Shown here: positions 1-8,681 of the stretch, one piece after another
Numbering within the stretch: position 1 is the first letter of the stretch
How the letters are laid out: every line of letters begins with the position of its first letter
Assembly: GCF_016918735.1 (NCBI RefSeq)
Contig: NZ_JAFFPR010000037.1
Coordinates: forward strand, 62,001-126,000
Direction: 5' to 3'
DNA from: Leptospira abararensis
GTDB lineage: Bacteria; Spirochaetota; Leptospiria; Leptospirales; Leptospiraceae
Length of the DNA: 64,000 nt
Notes under the pieces: generated by a model
The model's database searches: none
Seen by the model: the letters and a program-made list of their open reading frames with translations, nothing else
Told to the model about the DNA's origin: nothing
Made by a program: the position numbers and the translations under genes

Positions 1-1
1 C

Positions 2-265
2 ATGATCCAAACTGGAAAAGGCGGAAGCGCAGGAATGTTAGGTGGATCAACCGCGAGTCAATCAGTATTTGGAGCATCCACTGCTGATGTGATGACAAAA
101 ACCACAAGAGTGGCAGCGATTCTTTTTATCGTTCTCTCTTTGGCACTTTCTTTTGTATTCGCTAAAAAAGACGAAGTTTTAGTTCCCGATCTAGAACCAA
201 GTTTAGAAGCCCCGGTAGAAACTGATGGAACACCTTCCGAAGTACCGGCTCCTACTACTCCTTAA
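2..265 (+). CDS. secG: SecG preprotein translocase subunit, 5' end missing
   Basis: This is the C-terminal part of SecG, the small SecYEG-channel subunit that assists protein export across the inner membrane. The reading frame is open from the left edge, so the first ATG is internal and the first transmembrane helix lies outside the window. The Gly/Ser-rich cytoplasmic loop ([11 protein letters not shown], then SQSVFG) and the second transmembrane segment (about residues 36-54 of the visible part) are characteristic. A Pro/Glu-rich acidic tail of about 30 residues follows and is longer than in textbook SecG. The last 41 bases overlap the next gene. Identification comes from loop and helix pattern. 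Confidence 0.85.
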   Translation: MIQTGKGGSAGMLGGSTASQSVFGASTADVMTKTTRVAAILFIVLSLALSFVFAKKDEVLVPDLEPSLEAPVETDGTPSEVPAPTTP

Positions 266-893
266 TTTATTCTTCTTTAGTGTCGGTCTCCTCTCAGAGA
301 CTGGCATTTCCGAAAAAGAAAATAGATTAGATAAGGAAATCCTTAGCCTTTACCGAGAAATCGCTAAAGCTAGGGAGCTTCTTACCTACGAACACCTCAC
401 TTCTTTACCTGCCAACACAACCATAAGTTTTATTGGAACCTATCCCAACAGAACCGGGATTCGGATTCGTAAGTATAAAGTAGATCCAGACCCACAAAAC
501 AAAAATCGAATCAAACATTCGGAAGAAAAATCCATCCTTCTAGAATTTAATGGATCCGTTCTTTCTAAAGTGGAAGTATCGGTGATTACAGAAGATACAG
601 AGATCGAACAAAAAACAAAAACCAAAATTTCAGATACATCCCCCTTGGACACATCACTCAATGATATGGTGATTAGTTTTTCTGGCATTGATGGATCAGA
701 TAGTTTTCCCCTCTCCTCCCTCCGTAATGATGAAATCAAAGGAGAACGTAATGATTTCAAAAAAGATTTTTATATTAAATTTCTTTTAGACTTTCATAGC
801 CAACTTGCCTCTATCTCCGCCTTACAAAAAACTGGTGGTAATAAAAGCCAAAAATCCATGTTCAAACAATTGAACCAGTCTTTAGGGTATTGA
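225..893 (+). CDS. Secreted protein of unknown function
   Basis: I do not recognise a family in this 222-residue protein. Residues 6-23 form a hydrophobic Leu/Phe-rich stretch after a Lys/Arg pair, which looks like a signal peptide or anchor without a clear lipobox cysteine. The mature part is charged and mixed helix/strand. The chosen ATG lies inside the last 41 bases of secG; this start keeps the signal sequence, and no later in-frame ATG would. The gene overlaps the following histidine kinase by 4 bases (TTGA), so the three genes are probably co-transcribed. A periplasmic location is inferred from the N-terminus only. Confidence 0.6.
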   Translation: MEHLPKYRLLLLLNLFFFSVGLLSETGISEKENRLDKEILSLYREIAKARELLTYEHLTSLPANTTISFIGTYPNRTGIRIRKYKVDPDPQNKNRIKHSEEKSILLEFNGSVLSKVEVSVITEDTEIEQKTKTKISDTSPLDTSLNDMVISFSGIDGSDSFPLSSLRNDEIKGERNDFKKDFYIKFLLDFHSQLASISALQKTGGNKSQKSMFKQLNQSLGY

Positions 894-2041
894 TTTTGCC
901 TGAGAACTCTCAAAATAGCGACTCTGCATCCGTTGAGAAAGTTGCGGAAAAAGCACGCGAACTAGAAGCCATTTATGATGTGGTGCAGGACCCACTAGTT
1001 CTCATTGATTCGGATTTTAATATCCAAAGGGCCAATTTGGCTACCATCCTATTTGCCAAAAACAATAAATACGACGAACTTCTTGATCGTAAATGTTATG
1101 AAGTTTTGTACCAACGAAGTGACATCTGCCCCTATTGCCCGAAAATCAACGTCAAACCAAAAGATAAAAACCAAACCTATTCCACTCCCATCACTCGGGA
1201 GATTTTCTTTCGATCGGAAGATAAAAAACAAACTCTACTCCTTGAATTTTACCCCTACCCCAAACAAGAAGACCTATTTTGGATGGTGGAAAAAATCTCC
1301 GATGTTACCAAACAAAGGGACAAAGAAGAAGAGTCATTTCGGATGCGTAACCTTGCCTCTCTTGGAATTTTAATTTCCGGAATTGCCCATGAGCTAAATA
1401 ATCCATTAACAGGAATTAGTCTAACATTACAAAATCTAAAGGCCAATTGGCAAAACCAACCACCGGAACAAATTGAAAAACGATTGGATATGATTAAAAA
1501 TGATATTTCGAGAGCTGCGATCATCGTCTCCGATATCATCTCTTTTGCAAAAACAGATAAAGTAAAAGTAACTCTCGGAGATATTGTTGAAACGATCAAC
1601 CGTGCCAAAGATACAGTAATCCGTCTTTATCCCCATTTGAGTAAAAACATTGTTTGGCGAATCTCCTGCGATTATGAATACCAATTTCCTTTTCACCCAG
1701 GGAAGATGGAACGTTTGTTTATGAATTTATTTCGTAACTCACTTCAAGCCTTTGACTATAGGCCGGGAGAGATTTCGATTGAACTTCGAAAAACAAAAAA
1801 CTGGCTCCATATCATTGTGGAAGACAATGCGGGTGGGATTCCTGATGCAATCATACAAAAGATATTTGATCCCTTTTTTACGAGTAATAAATCGGGAACA
1901 GGAACAGGGCTTGGACTCTCGATCTGTCACTCCATTGTCAAAGAACATGATGGTAATATCTCAGTGAAATCGGTAGAACAAAAAACTCGTTTCACCATTT
2001 CCTTTCCTCTTACGAACGATATCACGGAGCAAAATCCATGA
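890..2041 (+). CDS. PAS-domain sensor histidine kinase
   Basis: A 383-residue kinase without transmembrane segments, so probably a cytoplasmic sensor. An N-terminal PAS-type domain (about 25-135) carries the cysteines C69, C80 and C83 in the pattern CY...CPYCP, known from PAS sensor families and a possible redox or metal site. The dimerisation box has phospho-acceptor H167 ([10 protein letters not shown]). The ATPase domain shows N283 (N box), EDNAGG (about 311-316) and GTGTGLGLS (G2). The start is TTG at 890, overlapping the previous stop; TTG at 896 is an alternative. Its ATGA overlap with the next gene suggests that the receiver encoded there is its partner. Confidence 0.85.
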   Translation: MILPENSQNSDSASVEKVAEKARELEAIYDVVQDPLVLIDSDFNIQRANLATILFAKNNKYDELLDRKCYEVLYQRSDICPYCPKINVKPKDKNQTYSTPITREIFFRSEDKKQTLLLEFYPYPKQEDLFWMVEKISDVTKQRDKEEESFRMRNLASLGILISGIAHELNNPLTGISLTLQNLKANWQNQPPEQIEKRLDMIKNDISRAAIIVSDIISFAKTDKVKVTLGDIVETINRAKDTVIRLYPHLSKNIVWRISCDYEYQFPFHPGKMERLFMNLFRNSLQAFDYRPGEISIELRKTKNWLHIIVEDNAGGIPDAIIQKIFDPFFTSNKSGTGTGLGLSICHSIVKEHDGNISVKSVEQKTRFTISFPLTNDITEQNP

Positions 2042-3051
2042 AAAAATCAATCCTTATTGTTGAAGATATCCACTCCATTCGCGAAGCGATTATGGATTTA
2101 CTCAGCACAAAATTTAATGTATTTGGTGCTGAACATTTTGAAGAGGCCGTTTGGTATCTCACCAACGAAAAAATTGACTTAACCATTACAGACATTCGTC
2201 TTCCTGGCAAATCGGGAATTGATTTAGTCAAACTTATCCAAAAAGAATTTCCTAATGTATTGTATGCTCTGATGACTGCTTACAATATCAACGAATACAT
2301 TAAATATGCGAAAGACCTTCATATTTGGAATATCATTCCCAAATATAGTTTTTTGGATATCCACCTAATCGAAGTAATGGTAGAAAAACTCCTCTCCAAA
2401 GATATCTTCGGGATTGAAAAATACTTCACCAATGATTTCAAAGTTCATAGCGAAAACATCAATAGTGAATTTGAAGAAGCCCCAACAAACGGCATCATTT
2501 ACAAACAGATCAAATCAGACCAAGACCGCTCCATCCTATGTGGGAAGATTTCAAAAAATCTAATCCAGTTGGGAGCACCGAAAGCCATCCAACAAGTATT
2601 AGAAGAACTCACTTCGAATGCAATGATTCGAGCTCCTCGCACTCATGAAGGAGAATACAAATACCAATTCGAAATTCCAAGCCATGATATGGTAGTTCCC
2701 TTGGACAATATCCAACTAATGCCAGACGATTATTTTTTAATTGGATATGGGGTTACAGAAAGTACTATTTTTATTGTAGTGAGGGATCAATTTGGCTCTC
2801 TTCGAAAAGAGGAAATTTTACACAGATTAGACAGACATATTAGTATTGATGATTCTACAGGTTTTCCCAAAGGACTCGAAGATAGCCATGGTCGTGGATT
2901 ATATATTTGTCGGGAAATTTCAGACCAACTCATCTTCAATATTGAACCGGGAGTTTGTACAGAAACCATAGCGATGATCAACAGAGAGGGACGGACTGGT
3001 TTCAAATCACTTTCCATTTACGAAGTGGATACAAAACCTAGACCTAATTGA
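2038..3051 (+). CDS. Response regulator: receiver fused to a GHKL/RsbW-like ATPase domain
   Basis: A 337-residue protein. Residues 1-125 form a CheY-like receiver with acidic pair E9/D10, phospho-acceptor D52 (TDIRLPG), T80 and K102. After a linker, residues about 165-320 resemble a GHKL ATPase of the anti-sigma/serine kinase kind: an N-box-like EELTSNA (N194), VRDQFGS (D250) and GRGLYI (285-290). No H-box helix pair is visible, so it is not a hybrid histidine kinase. The output may be ATP-dependent partner binding or Ser/Thr phosphorylation, as in RsbW/SpoIIAB, but this is inference. It is coupled to the upstream kinase by ATGA. Confidence 0.75.
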   Translation: MKKSILIVEDIHSIREAIMDLLSTKFNVFGAEHFEEAVWYLTNEKIDLTITDIRLPGKSGIDLVKLIQKEFPNVLYALMTAYNINEYIKYAKDLHIWNIIPKYSFLDIHLIEVMVEKLLSKDIFGIEKYFTNDFKVHSENINSEFEEAPTNGIIYKQIKSDQDRSILCGKISKNLIQLGAPKAIQQVLEELTSNAMIRAPRTHEGEYKYQFEIPSHDMVVPLDNIQLMPDDYFLIGYGVTESTIFIVVRDQFGSLRKEEILHRLDRHISIDDSTGFPKGLEDSHGRGLYICREISDQLIFNIEPGVCTETIAMINREGRTGFKSLSIYEVDTKPRPN

Positions 3052-3055
3052 ATTA

Positions 3056-3070
3056 AATCCGATTCGGATT
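3056..3070. terminator. Weak hairpin between convergent genes
   Basis: AATCCG pairs with CGGATT around a 3-nt loop in the 50-bp gap between two convergent genes. No uninterrupted T-run follows, so this is at best a weak terminator; no better candidate exists in the gap. Confidence 0.2.
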
Positions 3071-3101
3071 GAAAACTTTATTTGCTTACACCAGAATAAA
3101 A

Positions 3102-4169
3102 TCAAAAAACTTGAAATTGCATCAAATCGGATTTAGACTGCATATAAAATGCTGAATTAGTTTTTCCTGGAAAAAATCGAACCGGTAATTCCGAAGGGGG
3201 AAGTTTTTTCGAACGAATCAAACTTCCTTTTGTATTAAAAAATTGAATTTCTGATTCTGTAATAGCCACATAAATCGAATCCGTATTAAAAATGGATTGG
3301 TATACCCCACCGACCTTGGATTTGCTTTTCTCCCAAACCAATTTTCCATCCTTGTAAAATGCCAAGGAGTCAGGGAGATTAAAAATCACAGATCCATCAT
3401 TTCCAGTGACAAAATAAAGTTTGTGTGGATAGAACTTGGGCAAAGGAAACTCTTCTACCGTTTCACCTGTTTCATCTAGTACCTCAATAAAATCCTTATC
3501 TAACAAGGAATAATGAATCGATGAAAATTTTCCATCGGGAGATAGGGAAACGGATTTAAAAAAGCAATCCTTTTTATCTTTGGATAATTCCTTTTCAAAG
3601 AGAACATTTCCTTTTTCATCTAACCGGTACAATTCACCACCAGAAAATAGAACAATTACACCTTTATTTTGAGAATCAAATTGGTAATCGGTTAAAAATC
3701 GTCCATTTAACTCTGATTTACCGACTCGATTCCCGCTTTCATCCATGAGAAATACGGTGTTATTATCACCCGATAAATACAATACAGGAGAGGCAAAGTA
3801 TCCACTCCTTGGATAAGAGTTGATTGGTTTTTTCCAGAATAGTTCTCCTCCATCAGAGAAAAAGTTTACTTCATCCCCTATCTTTTCATACAATAAATAC
3901 CCATTAGAAAGTAAAGGGAAGTCGACTAAAAATTTGGGATCCGCATCCAAAAATTTCGAGGTTCGAAAAGAATAGTATCTGCTCCCGACTTTATATCCGT
4001 TGATAGTTTTCAGAGGATCTTCCCCAATTTTAGGAGAAGCGGTTCCAAACCTTCCTTCACTGTTCCATACCCAAGTTTCACGAATGTTGGGAACAAAATT
4101 TAAGTCCACATCCCAACTATAAAAGAATAATAGAAAAAAACCAAATGAATAGAAAATCGTCTGCCACAT
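3102..4169 (-). CDS. Beta-propeller-like envelope protein, unknown function
   Basis: The 355-residue product begins with a hydrophobic segment (about residues 4-18) that should act as signal peptide or membrane anchor. The rest is built of short repeats that alternate strands with turns such as DESGN, DEKGN, DETGE, SPDGK and NTKGS, typical of WD40/PQQ-like beta-propeller blades. No catalytic signature is seen. It is the last gene of the long minus-strand run, one base after the cinA stop, so it is probably transcribed with cinA and argS. Function unknown. Confidence 0.6.
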   Translation of the reverse strand: MWQTIFYSFGFFLLFFYSWDVDLNFVPNIRETWVWNSEGRFGTASPKIGEDPLKTINGYKVGSRYYSFRTSKFLDADPKFLVDFPLLSNGYLLYEKIGDEVNFFSDGGELFWKKPINSYPRSGYFASPVLYLSGDNNTVFLMDESGNRVGKSELNGRFLTDYQFDSQNKGVIVLFSGGELYRLDEKGNVLFEKELSKDKKDCFFKSVSLSPDGKFSSIHYSLLDKDFIEVLDETGETVEEFPLPKFYPHKLYFVTGNDGSVIFNLPDSLAFYKDGKLVWEKSKSKVGGVYQSIFNTDSIYVAITESEIQFFNTKGSLIRSKKLPPSELPVRFFPGKTNSAFYMQSKSDLMQFQVF

Positions 4170-4170
4170 G

Positions 4171-5427
4171 TTAAACGTTCCTTTGTTTTAAAGACTGGTA
4201 TAATAAAAATAAGGCAGTATTGCTCGCATTTTCTCGAATTCCTTCCCTGTTTCCAGGAAAAAGATAGGAGTGTGTTTGAATAGATCCATCCGGAATTTTT
4301 AATCCAATCCAAACGGTTCCTAATGGTTTTTCATTGGTCCCACCATCAGGCCCTGCAATCCCTGTGATAGAAATACAGTAATCCGCCTTTGTTCTTTCAA
4401 AAATTCCTTTCGCCATGGCCTCTGCAGTTTCTTTACTCACCGCACCGAACTGCAATAACAGTTCGTTAGGAACACCGATGAGTGATTTTTTCATCTCATT
4501 CGAATAAGTTAAAAATCCGCCTATAAAGTAGGAACTAGATCCCGGGAAGTCGGTTAGTTTTTTTCCAAGTAAACCACCAGTGCAACTTTCTCCCACAGCG
4601 ATGGTTAATTTTTGAGATCGTAAATTTTCATGAACGAATTCGAAAACATCATCAGAAATAATCTTAGGATACTGCCCTTCTAACCTCTGGATGATTGTAT
4701 CCAAGTTTTTAGAATCAGTAGATTGAAAGATACATTTGATATAACCTCGGTTTGCCGTAACTCCCCACTCCACATTTTCGAAAAGTTCATTCCGATGGGT
4801 TTCCACAAAATCTTTTTGGTACAACGATTCCCCAATATTCCAAAGCCATTTGGTTTTTTGGACTAAGTTTTCACGGGGGTAAATGCGTTTGAGTTCGGGG
4901 ACTAACTTTCTCGTAAACATCTCCTTCATTTCGGAAGGAACCCCTGGCATACAAACCAAATAGGAATCTGTCCCAATCGGTTCCACAAACCCAACAGCAA
5001 TCCCCACTGTATTGTCTAAAGTTTTGCAATCTTCAGGTACATGAGTTTGTCGAATCACAGACGGTAGAATATCGCTATATTGTTTTCCTCTTGATTCATA
5101 AATTCGTTGCAAACGAATCTTCGCCTTTTCTACTGCATAAGATTTCTTTCCATTCAGTTTCAAAACCGTTTCCAATGTATAATCGTCTTCTGTGGGGCCA
5201 AGGCCACCAGTCATTATGGCAAGTACAGGCCTTGACTCTGCTAGTTGTTTCAAGTTTTGTAATTCAGAAAGAATGAGACCTGGATCATCAGGTAAAGCGA
5301 TGAACTTTTTTACCCTCCAACCAAGTTCAAAAAGTTGGTTTGCCATCCAACCAGAGTTTGTGTCCAAACTACGACCAGCGGTTATCTCTGAACCCGTTGC
5401 GATAATGACAATGTAGGGTGCTTCCAT
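4171..5427 (-). CDS. cinA: CinA family protein (nicotinamide-nucleotide amidohydrolase)
   Basis: Two-domain CinA of 418 residues. The N-terminal half (about 1-170) is the molybdopterin-binding-like domain (ATGSEITAGR, TGGLGPTEDDYT), associated in the family with NMN/ADP-ribose pyrophosphatase activity. The C-terminal half (about 255-415) is the PncC-type amidase that deamidates nicotinamide mononucleotide for NAD recycling, with AVGESCTGG and SITGIAGPDGG. The frame stays open upstream to 5496, but ATG 5427 gives the standard family N-terminus (MEAPYIVIIATG) and starts just after the argS stop; the upstream part would overlap argS. Co-transcribed with argS. Confidence 0.88.
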   Translation of the reverse strand: MEAPYIVIIATGSEITAGRSLDTNSGWMANQLFELGWRVKKFIALPDDPGLILSELQNLKQLAESRPVLAIMTGGLGPTEDDYTLETVLKLNGKKSYAVEKAKIRLQRIYESRGKQYSDILPSVIRQTHVPEDCKTLDNTVGIAVGFVEPIGTDSYLVCMPGVPSEMKEMFTRKLVPELKRIYPRENLVQKTKWLWNIGESLYQKDFVETHRNELFENVEWGVTANRGYIKCIFQSTDSKNLDTIIQRLEGQYPKIISDDVFEFVHENLRSQKLTIAVGESCTGGLLGKKLTDFPGSSSYFIGGFLTYSNEMKKSLIGVPNELLLQFGAVSKETAEAMAKGIFERTKADYCISITGIAGPDGGTNEKPLGTVWIGLKIPDGSIQTHSYLFPGNREGIRENASNTALFLLYQSLKQRNV

Positions 5428-5437
5428 TGAACTTCTG

Positions 5438-7213
5438 TTAAATCTCTTCTTTGGACATCTTTTCGGGAGCAGAAATTCCAAGTAGTTTGAGTCCACTTTC
5501 TAATGCCAACTTGGTATACAATACCAGGGCAAGGAGTGTATCTCTTTCTTTCCCCATTTTGTCTTTGATTCGGTTGTCTTTTTGAGAATAGAACCTTGTG
5601 AACGACTTACTGAGTGATTGCAGATAGTTTGTAAGCCTATGCGGTTCGAAACTCGTCGCTGTATCAAATACTTCTTCTTGTAATCTTGCCACCCAAAAGA
5701 GAAGACGAGTCCTCTCTTCTTGTTTTAGAAATTCCACATTCACTTCTGGTTGGAGAGGTTTTAAATCCATCGGAACTTGTAATTCCCGAAAGATAGAACA
5801 GATTCTGGCATGTGCATATTGAATATAAAAAACAGGATTTTTATCGGATTCATCTTTGGCTAAATCCAAATCGAAATCAAGAGGAGCATCAGAGCTTCTC
5901 ATCAGGAAAAAATACCTACCCACATCCCTACCTTGTTTACCCAAATAAGAAAGTAAGTCTCTCATAGTTTGAAAAATACCCAAACGTTTACTCATTTTAA
6001 CTTTTTCTTTGTTCTCAATTAGATTGACTTGTTGGGCGATAAGAATTCGAAAACTATCATCCGTTTTTCCAAATGATAGCACTGCTCCTTTTAATCTGGC
6101 GATATATCCGTAATGATCGGGTCCCCAAATATCAATCAGAGTATCAAATCCTCGTGCGAACTTATTGTAATGGTAAGCAATGTCAGCCATCAGGTAAGTG
6201 GGACGACCATCTTCTCTACGAATCACACGATCTTTATCATCGCCATACAGAGTAGATAGGAAGTGGAGTTTTCCATCAATGGTAGTCACATCTTCTTTTT
6301 TTAAAAGAGAAGGTACCTTCTCCACATCACCCGCTTCATGGAGGCTACGTTCACTAAAGAACAAATCAAAATTCACCCCAAAAAGAGCTAAGTCTTCTTT
6401 TTGGCGACCTAAATTATATTCCACCGCATAACGAGAAAGAAAATCGATCACCTCGTCCCATTTTTCAGCTGCTACAGAATCAAATATATGTTTGGTTCTT
6501 GTTTGATCTTCCAAACATAGAAGGGCAATGTCTTTGATGTATTCGCCTCGGTAACTTTCCTTAGGCAAAATTCTTTTTTTGATGAGTTCAATCACCGGTT
6601 CTTCAGATTCTTCTTCCTGGAAACTGATTTGATCTCCCTTTGTTTCAAAAATGCGAAGTAAAACTGCAACACCAAGCAAATACACTTGGTTTCCATAATC
6701 ATTCACATAAAACTCTCGTTTGACATTATGACCAAGACTTGTGAGTAAGTTTGCCAGTGCATCCCCATAAGCCGCAGACCTAGCGGAAACAATATTCATA
6801 GGTCCTGTTGGATTGGCAGAAACAAACTCAAGTAGGATTTTTTCTTTCTTAGAAGTCTCTGCAAATTGAACACCGCCTGACATTGTAGATGCTACATACT
6901 GGTTTAAATATTCCGGATGGATTCGAAAATTAATAAAACCGGGTGGTGAAAAAGTAACAAACTCAAACATAGAATTATTTTGAATTTCCAAAAGAACCGC
7001 TTCCGCAATTTCTTTCGGATTTTTACTTAGTATATTTTTATTTTCTAAAGCAAAGGGAGATGAATAGTCCCCAAACTTTTCATCCCTGGAGTATTCGATT
7101 CGGATCTTCAAGTTATCTTTAGCAGAATTGAGGTTATTTTTTTCTAGGTAGACATCGATTGCTTTCTCTAATTCAGAAAGCACTTGTTGTTTTAATAATT
7201 GATTTGCGTTCAT
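5438..7213 (-). CDS. argS: Arginyl-tRNA synthetase
   Basis: Class I synthetase of 591 residues that charges tRNA-Arg. An N-terminal tRNA-binding domain (about 1-115) is followed by the Rossmann catalytic domain beginning with SANPTGP (132-138), the KMSKR loop (about residue 400, KVKMSKRLG) and a C-terminal DALR anticodon-binding domain. The HIGH signature position reads NIVS (140-143) instead of the usual HVGH or HIGH. I am sure of the family but not of how common this variant is. No second argS is in the window. The flanking 84-residue gene ends 2 bases before its start codon. Confidence 0.93.
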   Translation of the reverse strand: MNANQLLKQQVLSELEKAIDVYLEKNNLNSAKDNLKIRIEYSRDEKFGDYSSPFALENKNILSKNPKEIAEAVLLEIQNNSMFEFVTFSPPGFINFRIHPEYLNQYVASTMSGGVQFAETSKKEKILLEFVSANPTGPMNIVSARSAAYGDALANLLTSLGHNVKREFYVNDYGNQVYLLGVAVLLRIFETKGDQISFQEEESEEPVIELIKKRILPKESYRGEYIKDIALLCLEDQTRTKHIFDSVAAEKWDEVIDFLSRYAVEYNLGRQKEDLALFGVNFDLFFSERSLHEAGDVEKVPSLLKKEDVTTIDGKLHFLSTLYGDDKDRVIRREDGRPTYLMADIAYHYNKFARGFDTLIDIWGPDHYGYIARLKGAVLSFGKTDDSFRILIAQQVNLIENKEKVKMSKRLGIFQTMRDLLSYLGKQGRDVGRYFFLMRSSDAPLDFDLDLAKDESDKNPVFYIQYAHARICSIFRELQVPMDLKPLQPEVNVEFLKQEERTRLLFWVARLQEEVFDTATSFEPHRLTNYLQSLSKSFTRFYSQKDNRIKDKMGKERDTLLALVLYTKLALESGLKLLGISAPEKMSKEEI

Positions 7214-7215
7214 TT

Positions 7216-7470
7216 CTAATATTTGATTTCCATCTTAAGTTTGTCTGAGTTTTGCCAAAGTTCAAAACTTCTTTGTTTGAACCTAGTTACAAAATGTGGG
7301 ATACTTTCTTTTTCTTCTCTGAGTGTGGTTTGGAAAGTTTCGGATTTTTCCTTTCCCGTTATATTTTTTCTGTTCTTTCGTAAATCCTCTCCCTTTAAGA
7401 GAAGTTGGACCAAAGCAAAAAAAACAGAGAGAGTCATACAAAGTAAAATTGTTTTAGTGATAGAATTCAT
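7216..7470 (-). CDS. Small single-pass membrane protein, unknown
   Basis: An 84-residue product with one hydrophobic helix (about residues 7-25) followed by a strongly charged, Lys/Arg/Glu-rich tail. I recognise no family. Its start overlaps the recO stop by 4 bases (ATGA) and it ends just before argS, so it sits inside a tightly packed operon; this position is the main argument that it is translated. Confidence 0.6.
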   Translation of the reverse strand: MNSITKTILLCMTLSVFFALVQLLLKGEDLRKNRKNITGKEKSETFQTTLREEKESIPHFVTRFKQRSFELWQNSDKLKMEIKY

Positions 7471-8216
7471 AAATAACCTATTGTTTTGTAAAACTCGAAG
7501 TATGATTTTAACTCTTTTCCAAATAAAGAACGCAAAAACTGATTCAAAATCAGATCCCCATCCCTATACTCCGTTTCCCGAGGGAAGATACTCACTACGT
7601 TTGAAAATTTCTTTGATAACATAGTATGAAATAGTTTCAAAACAGGCAAATGATCTTTGGGGATAGGATGGCAATCGGAACATAAAAATTCACGCTCATC
7701 CACAGAAAAATAAGCTGCCGGTTTCGAAAGGACCTCTTCCCCACATGTATGGCAATAGAATTCCGTTGGGAAATGACCCATATGCGAGAGAGCCCGCAAT
7801 TTAAAAAAGGGGAGGATTTGTTTCTGAAAACCCTTTTCGTTCGATGTATCCAAACTCCCCGAAAGAAGTTGGAAAAGGAAGGGATGGCTTTCCCCTTCGG
7901 GGTAAATCATCGAAGTCAGTTCTGTCAAATATAGTACAAACAACGTTCCCAAGTAATCCGATTTTAATTCATCATACCGGTTCACTATATGAATCTCTTT
8001 AATGGACTTCCAATCTTTCTCTGCTTGGTCATAATAATCTAGTTCCACAAGGGAACCGATCTCAGTGGTGATGATGGCGCGACGTTTGGACTTACGAATT
8101 CCTTTACTTAAAAAATGCATCCTACCTTGCGTTTCACCAGCAAGACTAATGACTCTGTCGCTATCACCTATATCTCGACTTTGGATGACAATCCCTCTTT
8201 CTTTTCGAATGGCCAT
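7467..8216 (-). CDS. recO: DNA repair protein RecO
   Basis: RecO (249 residues) loads RecA on SSB-coated single-stranded DNA in the RecFOR recombinational repair pathway. The N-terminal OB fold begins with the typical KERGIVIQSRDIGDSDRVI, and the middle holds a zinc-binding set CHTC (about 155-158) and CSDC (about 179-182). Length is normal. It starts directly after the ybeY stop. The neighbours ybeY, pgpH and phoH are a common bacterial grouping. Confidence 0.88.
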   Translation of the reverse strand: MAIRKERGIVIQSRDIGDSDRVISLAGETQGRMHFLSKGIRKSKRRAIITTEIGSLVELDYYDQAEKDWKSIKEIHIVNRYDELKSDYLGTLFVLYLTELTSMIYPEGESHPFLFQLLSGSLDTSNEKGFQKQILPFFKLRALSHMGHFPTEFYCHTCGEEVLSKPAAYFSVDEREFLCSDCHPIPKDHLPVLKLFHTMLSKKFSNVVSIFPRETEYRDGDLILNQFLRSLFGKELKSYFEFYKTIGYL

Positions 8217-8681
8217 TTATCTTGCAAACACCAAATCCAAACACTCATCTTCTTTTTTACGCATAAGGATGGCGTCTTCTTCATTTGTTTCATGGTCATA
8301 TCCAAACAAATGTAAAATTCCATGAACAAGCAGGCGATAAAATTCATCCACGAGACTATGTCCAATTTCTTTTGCTTGGAGAATGCAGGTATCCATAGAG
8401 ATGATAACTTCACCTAAGATCTGAAAGGGGATGGGAGGTGATTCTGAATAAAGAGGGAAAGATAAAACATCGGTAGTTTTGTTTTGTCCCCTTCTTTCCA
8501 AATTGATCTCTTGCATCAGATGATCATCCACAACCAAAATGGAAAGTTCTAAAGATTGTAAAAACATGGGGCTTAAAAATTTAAGAATTCGTTCACAATT
8601 CTCCAATACTAATTCGGATCGAATTTCAGATTTCCCCCACTGATCATTCCAATGGGTTACAACCATCAGTGAAGAATTCAT
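8217..8681 (-). CDS. ybeY: Endoribonuclease YbeY (rRNA maturation factor)
   Basis: A single-strand-specific metallo-endoribonuclease acting in 16S rRNA 3'-end maturation and ribosome quality control. The zinc-binding triad [11 protein letters not shown] (H-x3-H-x5-H) is intact near the C-terminus, and the family element TTDVLSFP is present. The length, 154 residues, is usual. The start overlaps the pgpH stop by 4 bases, so translation is coupled; phoH-pgpH-ybeY order is a well-known conserved cluster. Confidence 0.93.
   Translation of the reverse strand: MNSSLMVVTHWNDQWGKSEIRSELVLENCERILKFLSPMFLQSLELSILVVDDHLMQEINLERRGQNKTTDVLSFPLYSESPPIPFQILGEVIISMDTCILQAKEIGHSLVDEFYRLLVHGILHLFGYDHETNEEDAILMRKKEDECLDLVFAR

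Noticed and set aside
1005..1373. Open frame on the plus strand within the PAS histidine kinase gene
   Set aside because: Alternative-frame shadow; no start context and composition unlike neighbours.
5428..5496. N-terminal extension of CinA into argS
   Set aside because: It would overlap argS by 59 bases and precedes the conserved domain start.
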